From positions 441,501 through 505,500 of the forward strand of contig NZ_LVYV01000001.1 in NCBI RefSeq assembly GCF_001618955.1: a stretch of 64,000 bases of DNA. The letters run 5' to 3'. The notes below the pieces were generated by a model. It searched no databases, was not told the DNA's origin, and saw only the letters and a list, made by a program, of their open reading frames with translations. Shown one piece after another: positions 39,405 to 48,185 of this stretch (position 1 is the first letter of the stretch; every line of letters starts with the position of its first letter). Made by a program: the position numbers and the translations under genes. Source of the DNA: Tardiphaga robiniae. GTDB lineage: Bacteria; Pseudomonadota; Alphaproteobacteria; Rhizobiales; Xanthobacteraceae.

Positions 39405-40268
39405 CTATATACCGAAGAATTTAACGTGCAGTTCCTCTATTAGAATGCTGTGTTTCTTGCGAATACCCTCGCGCGCGCATAGCACGAGTTTGGGTATCGC
39501 CAGCTTTGGAAGATAATACTCATTGGCCGCCAAGAGCGACGCCGGGATCAGAGCCGTTGGCAGCAGGGTTAAACCGATGCCTGCCTTCGCAGCCTCGATC
39601 CGTGCATGATAGTCCGGACTGGAAAATGCGATACGATAGATCATGCCCTTGCGCTCAAGCGCCTGAATCATGACGTTATGCACGATCTGCCCCGGCCAAG
39701 TCAGCAACGGAATGGGCGCGCCAGGACTTAACGTAAAATCCCTGGATCGGACCCAAGTCAATTCATCGTCGCGTTGCGCGACGATATCTATGGCTGTATC
39801 TCCGGGCATATCGGAGATACAGAGGAACACACCGACATCGATGTAGCCGTCGAGCATGCTTTTCGCGATCTCGGCCGAATTATCTGAATAGATGCAGACA
39901 TTACTCATCGCCGCCTTGCTCATCCCTTCCATTGCGCGTTGCGAATAGAAGTTGGCCAGACCAAGCCGGATGGTTTGATCTTCGGGCGAAGCGCCACGCA
40001 GCAAGAGCAACTGGTCGTTCGCCTCCAGAATCTTCCTGGCCTGGATCAGAACGAGCTTTCCGAGCTCTGTCGTCGATGAGCCGTTAGCAGACTTCTGGAA
40101 GATACTGCCGCCGACCGCGTGCTCGATGCGCTTGATCTGCGAGCTGATGGCCGGCTGGCTCAGGCCGAGCAGCTTAGCGGCCTTGGTGATGCTGCCGGCT
40201 TCGGAGATACCGACAACCGATCGCATGATTTCGGTCGGAATGCTCGAATGCTGGTACCGCCGATGCAT
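39405..40268 (-). CDS. LysR family transcriptional regulator
   Basis: A 287-residue LysR-type regulator. The N-terminal winged HTH is clear (GSITKAAKLLGLSQPAISSQIKRIE), with a periplasmic-binding-like effector domain after it. Start ATG 40268 with AAGGA 9 nt upstream. The inducer and target are unknown. There is no divergent gene immediately next to it, the usual LysR target position: the neighbouring VanZ-like gene is 388 bp away and points the same way. Confidence 0.88.
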   Translation of the reverse strand: MHRRYQHSSIPTEIMRSVVGISEAGSITKAAKLLGLSQPAISSQIKRIEHAVGGSIFQKSANGSSTTELGKLVLIQARKILEANDQLLLLRGASPEDQTIRLGLANFYSQRAMEGMSKAAMSNVCIYSDNSAEIAKSMLDGYIDVGVFLCISDMPGDTAIDIVAQRDDELTWVRSRDFTLSPGAPIPLLTWPGQIVHNVMIQALERKGMIYRIAFSSPDYHARIEAAKAGIGLTLLPTALIPASLLAANEYYLPKLAIPKLVLCAREGIRKKHSILIEELHVKFFGI

Positions 40269-40656
40269 AATACGTTGTCCTTTGAGATCGACGTCTTCGC
40301 CACGCAACGGAATTGTCCGCTTTGAGACGTCACACCAAAGTCATCGGCCATCTACATCAATCTGGCCGAAATGTTTCTTAGGCTCGTCGAAATTGTAGGC
40401 GCCACGACATACACCTTCCTTCAAGTTGTATCGGTGTCTTTTTACACATGCCAAGTACTTTCACATGGAGGCGTGAGTGATTTCTGCCATTCGCAATCTC
40501 AAAGAGGGCTCGTGGGTAGAGCGCTACCGTGATTGCACGTACTTTTTCAAGCCGCGAGATGCAAAGCATCCAAGATAGCGCTTCACAGGCTGAACCCCAG
40601 CAAACGTGATTCGCAGAAAGAGCTGACGTACCTCACTGAGGTCGTTCAAGCCATTA
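40269..40656. other. 388-bp gene-free stretch upstream of the LysR gene
   Basis: Lower GC than its flanks and no supported coding frame. A short dyad ACCTCA-c-TGAGGT lies near 40628-40640, just after the VanZ-like gene. The LysR gene's promoter must lie here. Confidence 0.4.
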
Positions 40657-41007
40657 TCAACCTAAGGTGATAAATCGTTTTAGGGCCTGATGGAACGCGA
40701 GCGATATCCCGATGCCGGTGACGCCGCCTGCAAGTTTGACCAGCGCATCCCGCGCCTCGCCGTGCCGGTCCGGCGTCAGATGTTGCAGCACCTCGAGCCC
40801 GACTGCCGCCCCCCCAACGAGCGTCAGGACAAGCCAGAGATGGCGGGGATAAGCGAGACCGAACAAAAGGCCCACGAGTGCGAATGCGCCGAAGCGCTCA
40901 AGACTGACACCGCCAAAATGCGGTCGCAGCCCGATCGGCGACAGAGTCGCAAAAGCAATCAATGCAAGTGTAGTCCACGCAACAACAATGACGGTTTTCC
41001 GATACAT
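40657..41007 (-). CDS. VanZ-like small membrane protein
   Basis: A 116-residue protein with four hydrophobic segments and the VanZ-type pattern (AFATLSPIGLRP near the first helix, ALVGLLFGLAYPRH, EVLQHLTPDRHGEARDALVKLAGG). VanZ proteins contribute to low-level glycopeptide resistance or membrane functions in some bacteria; the role here is unknown. The start is uncertain: ATG 41007 is chosen, with in-frame ATGs at 41025 and 41052 as alternatives. Confidence 0.75.
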   Translation of the reverse strand: MYRKTVIVVAWTTLALIAFATLSPIGLRPHFGGVSLERFGAFALVGLLFGLAYPRHLWLVLTLVGGAAVGLEVLQHLTPDRHGEARDALVKLAGGVTGIGISLAFHQALKRFITLG

Positions 41008-41125
41008 CCAGCAGTCATATCCCATGCAAGCGCAGGAGCGGCAATTTCTCACCTCTGACGGTTAATCGAACACGCAGAGAACTACCACCGGCATTCCGAC
41101 GCACTCCCTGGACAAAAAACCTCCC

Positions 41126-41761
41126 TCAACGGGAGCCGCGGAGTTGCCAGGTGTCGAAGCTGTCGGGTTTGATCTCGAACCGATCTTGCATCCGTGCATA
41201 CATGTTTCCCGCGATGCGTGCGACCGGAAGATAGTGATCATAGTCCGTACGCAAGGTGACGGGGTCGACAACACCATCGCGAACCTGAATGCCCAGGACC
41301 TCTCCGACCAGTAAGTCGCGCTCTGCGCCAAAGTTCATCATTGTCACTTTTCGGCATTCCAGTGCCGCAGGCGCCTTCGCCAAATGCGGCACCGGCACAT
41401 TGATGCCAGCCGTCATTGGAAGCTGCAGAGCATCCAGTTCGCCGGTGTCCGATGGAAAGCTGATCGAACAATCGACCATATCGTTGGCGAGGGCCTCATC
41501 CACCATATTGATAACAAACAACCCATTGGCGCGTACATTGCGGGTCGTGTCCTTGACCGACAGATCGGGCCTGGCCTGCAGGCCGACCACCACCAGCGGC
41601 GGTTTTTCGGAGAACACATTGAAGAACGAGAACGGCGCTGCATTGACGACGCCGGCATCTGAGATGGTGGTAATCAACGCAATCGGACGCGGCACCACCA
41701 GACCACACAACAACTTGTAACGCTCGGGACCACTGAGCTTCGCAAAGTCAAAATGAACCAT
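41126..41761 (-). CDS. Flavin reductase family protein
   Basis: A 211-residue FMN-binding split-barrel protein (flavin reductase-like, DIM6/NTAB type). Typical segments: VVPRPIALITTISDAGVVNAAPFSFFN, KPPLVVVGLQ, KDTTRNVRANGLFVIN. GAGG stands 11 nt before ATG 41761. It is the last gene of the 41126-53457 operon, 49 bp after the ACMSD-like gene. Flavin reductases usually feed reduced flavin to a monooxygenase; no monooxygenase is in this operon, so it may act alone or serve one elsewhere. Confidence 0.85.
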   Translation of the reverse strand: MVHFDFAKLSGPERYKLLCGLVVPRPIALITTISDAGVVNAAPFSFFNVFSEKPPLVVVGLQARPDLSVKDTTRNVRANGLFVINMVDEALANDMVDCSISFPSDTGELDALQLPMTAGINVPVPHLAKAPAALECRKVTMMNFGAERDLLVGEVLGIQVRDGVVDPVTLRTDYDHYLPVARIAGNMYARMQDRFEIKPDSFDTWQLRGSR

Positions 41762-41810
41762 CGCCAATCTTGCCTCATCCGTTGCCGCCTTGCCGCAACG
41801 AGGCAGGAGC

Positions 41811-42800
41811 TTATCCGATCTTGAACAGCCGGCTCGCATTGCCGAACAGGACTTTCCGACGATCAGTGTCCGATAGCTTGGCCTTGTTGACCAGCCCCAC
41901 CGGATCGGGGTCCCCCATGTCGAACGGGTAGTCCGAGCCCATCATGACGCGATCGAGGCCCACCGTCTTGACAAGATTGTCGATCAGCTCCGCAGAGAAC
42001 ACGCAGGTGTCAAACCAGAGCCGCTTAAGATAGGTCGACGGTGCATCTGCCGTGAGCCGGCGTACTTCTGGACGCACCTTCCAGGCGTGATCCAGTCGGG
42101 CTGCGTAGAACGGGTAGAAGCCACCGCCGTGGGCGATAATCACGTCGAGATCCGGATGCCGGTCAAGAATGCCGCCCATGATGAAATGCGAGATCGCAAT
42201 AGTCTCCTCGATAGGCTGACCGACGCTGTTGACCATGAAGAAATCGCCGAGCCGCTGGCCATGGGAGAAGCCGAGGGGATGCACGAACAGCGGTATGCGC
42301 AGTTTGGCAAGCCGCGCATAAAGTGGATCGAACAAGGCATGGGACAGTTCGAGGTTTTCGACGCGGGTGTCGATCTGGAAGCCGCGCAGGCCGAGTTGCT
42401 CGACTGCATGAACCGCCTCGTCCACCGCACGCCCGGGGAACCGCATCGGCAGCGTACCCATCCCGGCGAAATGTGCAGTATCCTGCGCCACGAGCGCGGC
42501 AATGTCTTCGTTCTGCACGCGCGACAGCGCACATTGCAAATCTTCGTCGGCCCAGTAGTTCTGTTGCGCCGGTGCCGGCGCGATCACCTGAAAGTCGACG
42601 CCCATCTTCGCCATCATCTCGCGGCGCTTCGCGATGTCGAGCATCAGGCCCGGGAGCAGCTTGCCTCGCTCTGCATCAGTTTCGCGGCTCGCCGGCGACA
42701 TGTCGCGCCGATAAGGATTGTCCATCGGATCGTAATGTCCGGCCACCAGCGGCTCGACGCGCTTGCTGAGGGCATGGGTGTGCATATCGACGATGCGCAT
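41811..42800 (-). CDS. ACMSD-like amidohydrolase/decarboxylase
   Basis: A 329-residue Amidohydro_2 protein of the aminocarboxymuconate-semialdehyde decarboxylase group. Metal ligands are visible in DMHTH (His7, His9), FVHPLGF, IIAHGGGFYPF and MGSDYPFD. Relatives decarboxylate aromatic or muconate-type acids, or hydrolyse lactones. It is 15 bp downstream of the amidase. In this operon a late decarboxylation or hydrolysis of a ring-opened product is inferred. Confidence 0.85.
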   Translation of the reverse strand: MRIVDMHTHALSKRVEPLVAGHYDPMDNPYRRDMSPASRETDAERGKLLPGLMLDIAKRREMMAKMGVDFQVIAPAPAQQNYWADEDLQCALSRVQNEDIAALVAQDTAHFAGMGTLPMRFPGRAVDEAVHAVEQLGLRGFQIDTRVENLELSHALFDPLYARLAKLRIPLFVHPLGFSHGQRLGDFFMVNSVGQPIEETIAISHFIMGGILDRHPDLDVIIAHGGGFYPFYAARLDHAWKVRPEVRRLTADAPSTYLKRLWFDTCVFSAELIDNLVKTVGLDRVMMGSDYPFDMGDPDPVGLVNKAKLSDTDRRKVLFGNASRLFKIG

Positions 42801-42815
42801 TCGGAATCTCTTTTC

Positions 42816-44201
42816 CTAGTTCAGTTCGGCGGCATCGGGGACGCGATGATGCCAGTCGGTCACACCTTGATAAGCATGAGCCGCGCGCAGGATATCGGCT
42901 TCGGCATAGGGACGGCCGACCAGTTGGAAGGCGACCGGAAGGCCAGCATTGTCGAAGCCGCAGGGAACCGAGGCCCCGGGGAGACCGAGATAGTTGATAC
43001 CGCGACTGCAGTGGGCAAGTTGACCGATGATACGGGCGACCGCCTCGGGGCCGCCTTCAGTTGTCGCCTCGATCGTCGGCACCGGAACTGCGATCGCCGG
43101 CAGCAATGCCAGGTCGGCCGCTCCCATGCAGCAGGCAATCCATTGCTGCGTGATCTGCGTGCGCAGCGCGAGCGCCTCGACGTAACGTGTCGCGGGAAAG
43201 AACAGGCCGGGCTCGATCCGAGCGCGGATCTGGCCGGCATAATCCTGCGGCCGTTCGATCAGCCAGCGGCGGTGAATCGTCGCCGCCTCGACGGTCATGA
43301 CGAGGAGCATCAATGCATTGACAACGGCCATATCCGGCGGTGCGGTCTCGATGATGCTGGCGCCGAGACCGCGCAACTCCGCCACCGCCTGTTCCAGCCG
43401 CACGACGATGATGGGATGCAGCAAATCGCGATAGTAGCCGCCGGGAACGGCGATGGTCATGCCGCCGATACTGGCACCGATTGCTGCCTCGTAATCGCGG
43501 TCGGCAATCACCGACAGCAACCGCGCCGCGTCGCGCGCGGTGCGCGTCAGCGGGCCGGCGCAATCCAGCGAGGCCGACAGCGGCATCACGCCGTCGGTCG
43601 GCACCAGGCCCCAGGTTGGTTTCAAACCAACCAGCCCGCACATCGCACCGGGATGGCGCAGCGAGCCGCCGGTATCGGTACCGAGCGAGCCGGTCACGAG
43701 GCGCGCGGCAACGGCAACACCGGAGCCCGACGAGGACCCGCCGGGCACATAGGCTGGGTTCCACGGATTGAGCGCATGGCCGTAATGTTCGTTGTAGCCG
43801 GTCGGGCTCAAGGCAAATTCAGCAAGTTGCAGCCGGCCGAGATCGAGCGCACCGGCAGCGTCGAGCCGATTGATGACTGTCGCAGTGACATCGGGACGAA
43901 AGTCGGCGCGAATTTTCGATCCGCCGCTGGAGAGATCGCCGGCGCGATAGAACAGATCTTTGTGCGCCAGCGGCACGCCATGCAGCGGCGGCAGGAGCGC
44001 GCCGCTCGCGCGCAACTTGTCGGCCGCTTCGGCCGCTCGCAGCGCGCGGGGCCCATCGAGCCGCACCACGGCATTAAGCTTGCGGCCAATAAGATCGAGA
44101 CGCTCCAGCGCGACCGCCGTCGCTTTCACCGACGAGATCTCCCCGTGGGCGATGGCGTCCGACAGTTCGCAGAGATCGAGGGCGGCGATGGCGTTTTGCA
44201 T
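42816..44201 (-). CDS. Amidase signature enzyme (AtzE/AtzF/GatA-like)
   Basis: A 461-residue amidase-signature hydrolase. The Ser-cis-Ser-Lys triad is visible: Lys81 in LAHKDLF, the GGSSSGSGVAVAA block (Ser156-158), and nucleophile Ser180 in GTDTGGSLRHP. It shares its first base with the stop of the preceding 64-residue AtzG/GatC-like gene (TGATG), so the two are coupled and probably form a complex like AtzE-AtzG. Relatives hydrolyse carboxybiuret, allophanate or aryl amides. Substrate here unknown. Confidence 0.87.
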   Translation of the reverse strand: MQNAIAALDLCELSDAIAHGEISSVKATAVALERLDLIGRKLNAVVRLDGPRALRAAEAADKLRASGALLPPLHGVPLAHKDLFYRAGDLSSGGSKIRADFRPDVTATVINRLDAAGALDLGRLQLAEFALSPTGYNEHYGHALNPWNPAYVPGGSSSGSGVAVAARLVTGSLGTDTGGSLRHPGAMCGLVGLKPTWGLVPTDGVMPLSASLDCAGPLTRTARDAARLLSVIADRDYEAAIGASIGGMTIAVPGGYYRDLLHPIIVVRLEQAVAELRGLGASIIETAPPDMAVVNALMLLVMTVEAATIHRRWLIERPQDYAGQIRARIEPGLFFPATRYVEALALRTQITQQWIACCMGAADLALLPAIAVPVPTIEATTEGGPEAVARIIGQLAHCSRGINYLGLPGASVPCGFDNAGLPVAFQLVGRPYAEADILRAAHAYQGVTDWHHRVPDAAELN

Positions 44202-44395
44202 CAGCGCTTGTCCACGGCAGCAAGCGAGGCCCGATAGGCGTAAGGCGAGGAATCGAACGGCATCACGCGGATGGCTTCCGCAGCGATGCGGGCATTGATA
44301 TCCGCAACCATTCCCGCCATCCGCGGCGTACGCTCGGCGGCCCCAGGCGTATTGTTCAACTCCGCAGCAATTTGGCGCAGCAAATTTTCGCTCAT
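44201..44395 (-). CDS. Small AtzG/GatC-like amidase partner
   Basis: A 64-residue protein: a helical N-terminus, a central helix (RTPRMAGMVADINARIAAEA) and a tail with MPFDSSPYAYRASLAA. This helix-then-acidic-tail plan is that of AtzG-like (DUF4089) and GatC-type subunits, which wrap around amidase-signature enzymes. Start ATG 44395, 7 nt after the LivF stop; the stop overlaps the amidase start. The similarity is from pattern only; the position next to the amidase makes it convincing. Confidence 0.72.
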   Translation of the reverse strand: MSENLLRQIAAELNNTPGAAERTPRMAGMVADINARIAAEAIRVMPFDSSPYAYRASLAAVDKR

Positions 44396-44402
44396 ATCGT
44401 CC

Positions 44403-45107
44403 TCAATGCACGCCGAGGCGCTGGAATAGCACATCAGTCTGCTCATTCATTTCCTGCGACGTGCCGTGATGCACGATCTGCCCGGTCTCCATAATGTAGA
44501 CGCGATCGGCGACGGCCAGCGCGCTATAGAGATTCTGCTCGACCAGCAGGACCGACAGCCCTTCCTTCCTGAGATCGAGAATGATGCTTTCGAGATGCTG
44601 CACCATCACCGGCGCGAGGCCTTCCGACGGCTCGTCCATCAGAATCAATTCGGGATCGATCATCAGCGCACGGCCGACCGCCAGCATGCCACGCTCACCG
44701 CCCGACAACTGGCCGCCGCGGTGATAGCGACGCTCGGCAAGCCGCGGGAAAATGCCGAATATGCGATCGAGCGTCCAGCCATCCTTGGCGCGCGCGCTCT
44801 TCAGCATGGTCAGATGCTCCGTCACCGTCAGCGAGGGAAACAGCCGGCGGCCCTGTGGCACAATCGCAATCTTGCGATTGGCGATATCATGGGGACGCAG
44901 ACCAATAAGACTATCGCTGCGCCAGGTAATCGTGCCCGAGCGCACCTGCGGCGGTGTCAGACCCATGATCGAACGAATGAACGTCGTCTTGCCCATGCCA
45001 TTGCGGCCGAGCAGCGCCACGATCTCGCCAGGACGCACCTCAAGCGAGGCGCCGCGCACCACGATCGCGTCGCCGTAACCGCTGTGCAGATCCTTGACCT
45101 CAAGCAT
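44403..45107 (-). CDS. livF: Branched-chain-type ABC transporter ATPase LivF
   Basis: A 234-residue ABC ATPase of the LivF type. It starts MLEVKDLHSGYGDAIVV, with Walker A LLGRNGMGKTT, QGRRLFPSLTVTEHL, the signature LSGGERGMLAVGRALM and Walker B LILMDEPSEGLAP. Start ATG 45107 overlaps the LivG stop by 8 nt; the frame is open further upstream but that part is not protein-like. Works with LivG, LivM, LivH and the binding protein to import the operon's substrate. Confidence 0.92.
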   Translation of the reverse strand: MLEVKDLHSGYGDAIVVRGASLEVRPGEIVALLGRNGMGKTTFIRSIMGLTPPQVRSGTITWRSDSLIGLRPHDIANRKIAIVPQGRRLFPSLTVTEHLTMLKSARAKDGWTLDRIFGIFPRLAERRYHRGGQLSGGERGMLAVGRALMIDPELILMDEPSEGLAPVMVQHLESIILDLRKEGLSVLLVEQNLYSALAVADRVYIMETGQIVHHGTSQEMNEQTDVLFQRLGVH

Positions 45108-45855
45108 GGCGCGGCTTCCCGAGATAGACTTCCTGGACCTTGGCGTTGCGGCGAATGCCTTCCGGCGGCTCCTCCACCAGCACACGGCCCTCAAACATGC
45201 AGGTGACGTAGTCAACCAGACCGAGCGCCAGATCCATGTCGTGTTCGATCAGGATCACGGTAATTGCCGGATCGAGCGAGCGGATCACCTCGGCAATCAT
45301 CGAGCGCTCCGACGGCGACAGGCCGGCCGCGGGCTCATCCAGTAGCAGCATGGTCGGCGTCGTCACCAGCGCAATCGCAATTTCAAGCTGCCGCTGCTCG
45401 CCATAGGACATTTCCTTGACGATGGTGTCGGCGCGCTCGGCGATCCGCGCAGCCTTTAGCGCATCCACGATACGCGCGGCCTCACCCTCGTCCGCATCTG
45501 GCGAGCCGAACAGCGAAAACTTCTTCGGCTTCAATCCACGCAGCGCCAGCATCATGTTGTCTTGCACGCTCAGCGTGGGGAACAGGTTGGTGATCTGGAA
45601 GGTGCGCGAGATGCCGAGCTGCGCACGCCGGTGTGACGGCAGTCTGGACACGTCATGTCCATTGAACCTGATCTTGCCGGAGGTCGGCGGATGCGCGCCG
45701 GCGATGGCATTGAACAACGTGGTCTTGCCGGCGCCATTGGGGCCGATGATGGCGCGGCGTTGGCCCCGCGGCACAATCAGGCTGACGCCATCGACCGCCC
45801 GCAAGGCATCGAAGGCCACTACCACATCTGTCAGCGTCAGGATCGGTTCGGACAC
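45100..45855 (-). CDS. livG: Branched-chain-type ABC transporter ATPase LivG
   Basis: A 251-residue ABC ATPase of the LivG type: Walker A IGPNGAGKTTLFNAIAG, LGISRTFQITNLFPTLSVQDNMMLAL, signature MSYGEQRQLEIAIAL and Walker B LLLDEPAAGLSPSE. The start is GTG 45855 because GGGAATT lies about 8 nt upstream; GTG 45888 is an alternative. The 3' end overlaps livF. Confidence 0.92.
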   Translation of the reverse strand: MSEPILTLTDVVVAFDALRAVDGVSLIVPRGQRRAIIGPNGAGKTTLFNAIAGAHPPTSGKIRFNGHDVSRLPSHRRAQLGISRTFQITNLFPTLSVQDNMMLALRGLKPKKFSLFGSPDADEGEAARIVDALKAARIAERADTIVKEMSYGEQRQLEIAIALVTTPTMLLLDEPAAGLSPSERSMIAEVIRSLDPAITVILIEHDMDLALGLVDYVTCMFEGRVLVEEPPEGIRRNAKVQEVYLGKPRHA

Positions 45856-45917
45856 GAATAATTCCCAGTGAACGAGACGCGGCGACACGGCCGCGCCTCG
45901 ATGTCAGCAATATTGAA

Positions 45918-47177
45918 TCAGGTCTTCTTGATGCCCTGGAAGGTCCGCGAGTAAGGCGGCTGCTTCAGATAGGTCGCCGGATCGTACTTCCAGAATTGCG
46001 AGACATTCGGATAGGTCTCGATCGGCACGTTCCAGTATTTGCCATCGGCGCGCTTGACGACCTTGCGAATGTAGACGTCGTAGATCGGGTTGCCGTAGTC
46101 GTCGAACTTAACGATCTTGCCGAGTGGCGAATTGTCGAGCTCGGTCTTCAGTACCGTATCGATAAAGGTTTCGCGGTCCTCGACCTTGCCGCCCATCTTC
46201 TTCAGCGCGGCATCGATCCACATCATGCCGGAATACATCGAGAAACCGTAGAGCGACGGGATCTTGCCGTACTTCGCCTCATAATCCTTCTCGAACTTCG
46301 CCGTGGTCGGGACGTCCGAACCTTCGGCGAAATGCGCCGCTGCGATGATGCCTTCGCATTCGGGGCCCATGGTGCGGATCACCGACTGGTCAGTGCCGTT
46401 CATCGCCATCAACAGCGGCGTCTTTTCCTTCAGGCCGAAGGACGCGTATTGCTGGATCAAACGCGTCGAATCAGCACCGGTTTCCATCGCGAAGATGGCA
46501 TCGACCTTGAGATCGGCGAGCTGACCGAGATAGGGGCTGAAGTCGGCGGTGTTCAGCGGATGCCAGAACTGCTGCACGATCTGCCCGCCCCCTTCGGTGA
46601 ACACCTGGGCGAGACCGCCGCACTGTTCGTGGCCGAAGGTGTAATCCTGGCTGATGGTGGCGATCTTCTTGTAACCCTGCTTCAGGGCCCAATCACCGAA
46701 CGGATGGGTGAAGGCGCTGGCTGAATAGCCGGCGACGCGGATTACGTTCTTGATGCGGGCGCGCTGGGTGAGATCGTCAGCCGCGATAATCGGAATGAAG
46801 TAGGGCGTTCCGGTGCCCTTGACGTAGTTGGCGACAGCAAGGCCGGTATTGGCGAGCAGGTTGCCGATCAGCATGTGGCAATTGCCCTGCTCGACCAGAC
46901 GGCGCGCTTTCTGCAAAGCGGTGTCGGGATTCGACGCATCGTCCTCGATCACCAGCTCGACCTTGCGACCGCCCATCTCGTTCTTCACCTGATCGAGATA
47001 GAACTGCACGCCCTCGACCATTTCCTTGCCGCCCGAAGCGACAACGCCGGTCAGCGGCGCCAACAGACCGATCTTGATCGGGCTTGCCTGAGCCTGAGCC
47101 GAGCGCCACGGAGCGGCGCCAACGCCCGCGGCAGCGACTGCTGCCGTCGTGTTCTTGAGAAATTGCCTGCGATCCAT
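45918..47177 (-). CDS. livK: ABC-type substrate-binding protein (LivK-like)
   Basis: A 419-residue periplasmic binding protein of the type I (LivJ/K, Peripla_BP_6) family with a twin-arginine-like leader, MDRRQFLKNTTAAVAAAG, and cleavage likely after AQA. The fold markers IKIGLLAPLTGVVASGGKEMVEG and GTGTPYFIPIIAADD are clear. It supplies specificity for the importer of this operon. The family includes binders of amides, urea and aromatic acids, so a branched-chain amino acid ligand is not implied. Tat export suggests folding before export. Confidence 0.9.
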   Translation of the reverse strand: MDRRQFLKNTTAAVAAAGVGAAPWRSAQAQASPIKIGLLAPLTGVVASGGKEMVEGVQFYLDQVKNEMGGRKVELVIEDDASNPDTALQKARRLVEQGNCHMLIGNLLANTGLAVANYVKGTGTPYFIPIIAADDLTQRARIKNVIRVAGYSASAFTHPFGDWALKQGYKKIATISQDYTFGHEQCGGLAQVFTEGGGQIVQQFWHPLNTADFSPYLGQLADLKVDAIFAMETGADSTRLIQQYASFGLKEKTPLLMAMNGTDQSVIRTMGPECEGIIAAAHFAEGSDVPTTAKFEKDYEAKYGKIPSLYGFSMYSGMMWIDAALKKMGGKVEDRETFIDTVLKTELDNSPLGKIVKFDDYGNPIYDVYIRKVVKRADGKYWNVPIETYPNVSQFWKYDPATYLKQPPYSRTFQGIKKT

Positions 47178-47222
47178 CTCAAAGTCCTTTCGTGAGCAAC
47201 CCGATTGAAACGTGAAACCGAC

Positions 47223-48185
47223 TTATCGCACCTTGCGCGAGGTGATCGCGCGCAGCTTGCCTATGATGCCCTCGGGGGCGAAGATCATGATCAGAACGAA
47301 TGTGATGCCAAGCACCATCAGCCAACGCTCCGTGTAGGAGCTGACGATGTTCTCCAGCACGATGATCGCCGCTGCCCCGACAAAGGCGCCGAACAGCGTG
47401 CCGACACCGCCGGCGATCATCATCAACACACCTTCCACCGATTGCGCGAGCGCGACGGTCGAAGGGCTGACGAAATTGTTGAACATCGCGTAGAGGCCCC
47501 CGGCGATACCGGCGAAGATGCCTGACACCGTGAAACCGATGAACAGATGCAGCGGCACATTGTAGCCGAGGCTACGCATGCGGCTTTCGCTGTCTCGGAT
47601 GCCGCGCAGCGTCAGGCCGAAGGGCGAACGCACGAACCGCCACATGGCAAAGGACACGACAACTGCGCCGGCCAGCACCGCCCAATAGAACGCGCTGTGG
47701 CTCATCAGGGCTGCCGGCCGCACATCGGCGCGCATGCCGTTTTCGCCCCCGGTGACCTGCGTCCAGCGCAAGCAGACGCCCCACACGATCATGCCGAGCG
47801 CCAGCGTCAGCAGCGGGAAGTAGACGCCGGAGGTGCGAACTGCGAGCAGCGCAAATACCGAGGCCACCGCGGTGGCCGCCAGCACACCAAGCGCGAAGCC
47901 CGCCCAGGGCGACAGACCGGCCTGGCCGGTCGCATAAACGACGACATAGGTCGAGACACCGAAGATGGCACCATGCCCGAGGGAAGTCCGGCCGGCAAAA
48001 CCGGCGAGAATGTCGATCGACATGGCAAGGACTCCGAAGATCAACACTTCGGTGGCGAGGCCGACCTGATAGCTCGACAGCACCATCGGCAGGCAGGCAG
48101 CGACGATCACCACCAGCGCGGCGATGACGAGCGCACGGCTGGTCATGCCGGCGAGAACTGACGTTTTGGATACGGGCTGCGTCAT
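47223..48185 (-). CDS. livM: Branched-chain-type ABC permease LivM
   Basis: A 320-residue inner-membrane permease of the LivM type with about nine hydrophobic helices and the typical AGFAGRTSLGHGAIFGVSTYV and VEGVLMMIAGGVGTLFGAFVGAA segments. The N-terminal ATGA overlaps the LivH stop by 4 nt. Forms the channel with LivH. Confidence 0.92.
   Translation of the reverse strand: MTQPVSKTSVLAGMTSRALVIAALVVIVAACLPMVLSSYQVGLATEVLIFGVLAMSIDILAGFAGRTSLGHGAIFGVSTYVVVYATGQAGLSPWAGFALGVLAATAVASVFALLAVRTSGVYFPLLTLALGMIVWGVCLRWTQVTGGENGMRADVRPAALMSHSAFYWAVLAGAVVVSFAMWRFVRSPFGLTLRGIRDSESRMRSLGYNVPLHLFIGFTVSGIFAGIAGGLYAMFNNFVSPSTVALAQSVEGVLMMIAGGVGTLFGAFVGAAAIIVLENIVSSYTERWLMVLGITFVLIMIFAPEGIIGKLRAITSRKVR

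Noticed and set aside
42087-44237. 716-codon open frame on the plus strand
   Set aside because: Antisense to the ACMSD-like and amidase genes, both of which have clear motifs; its own product has no domain.
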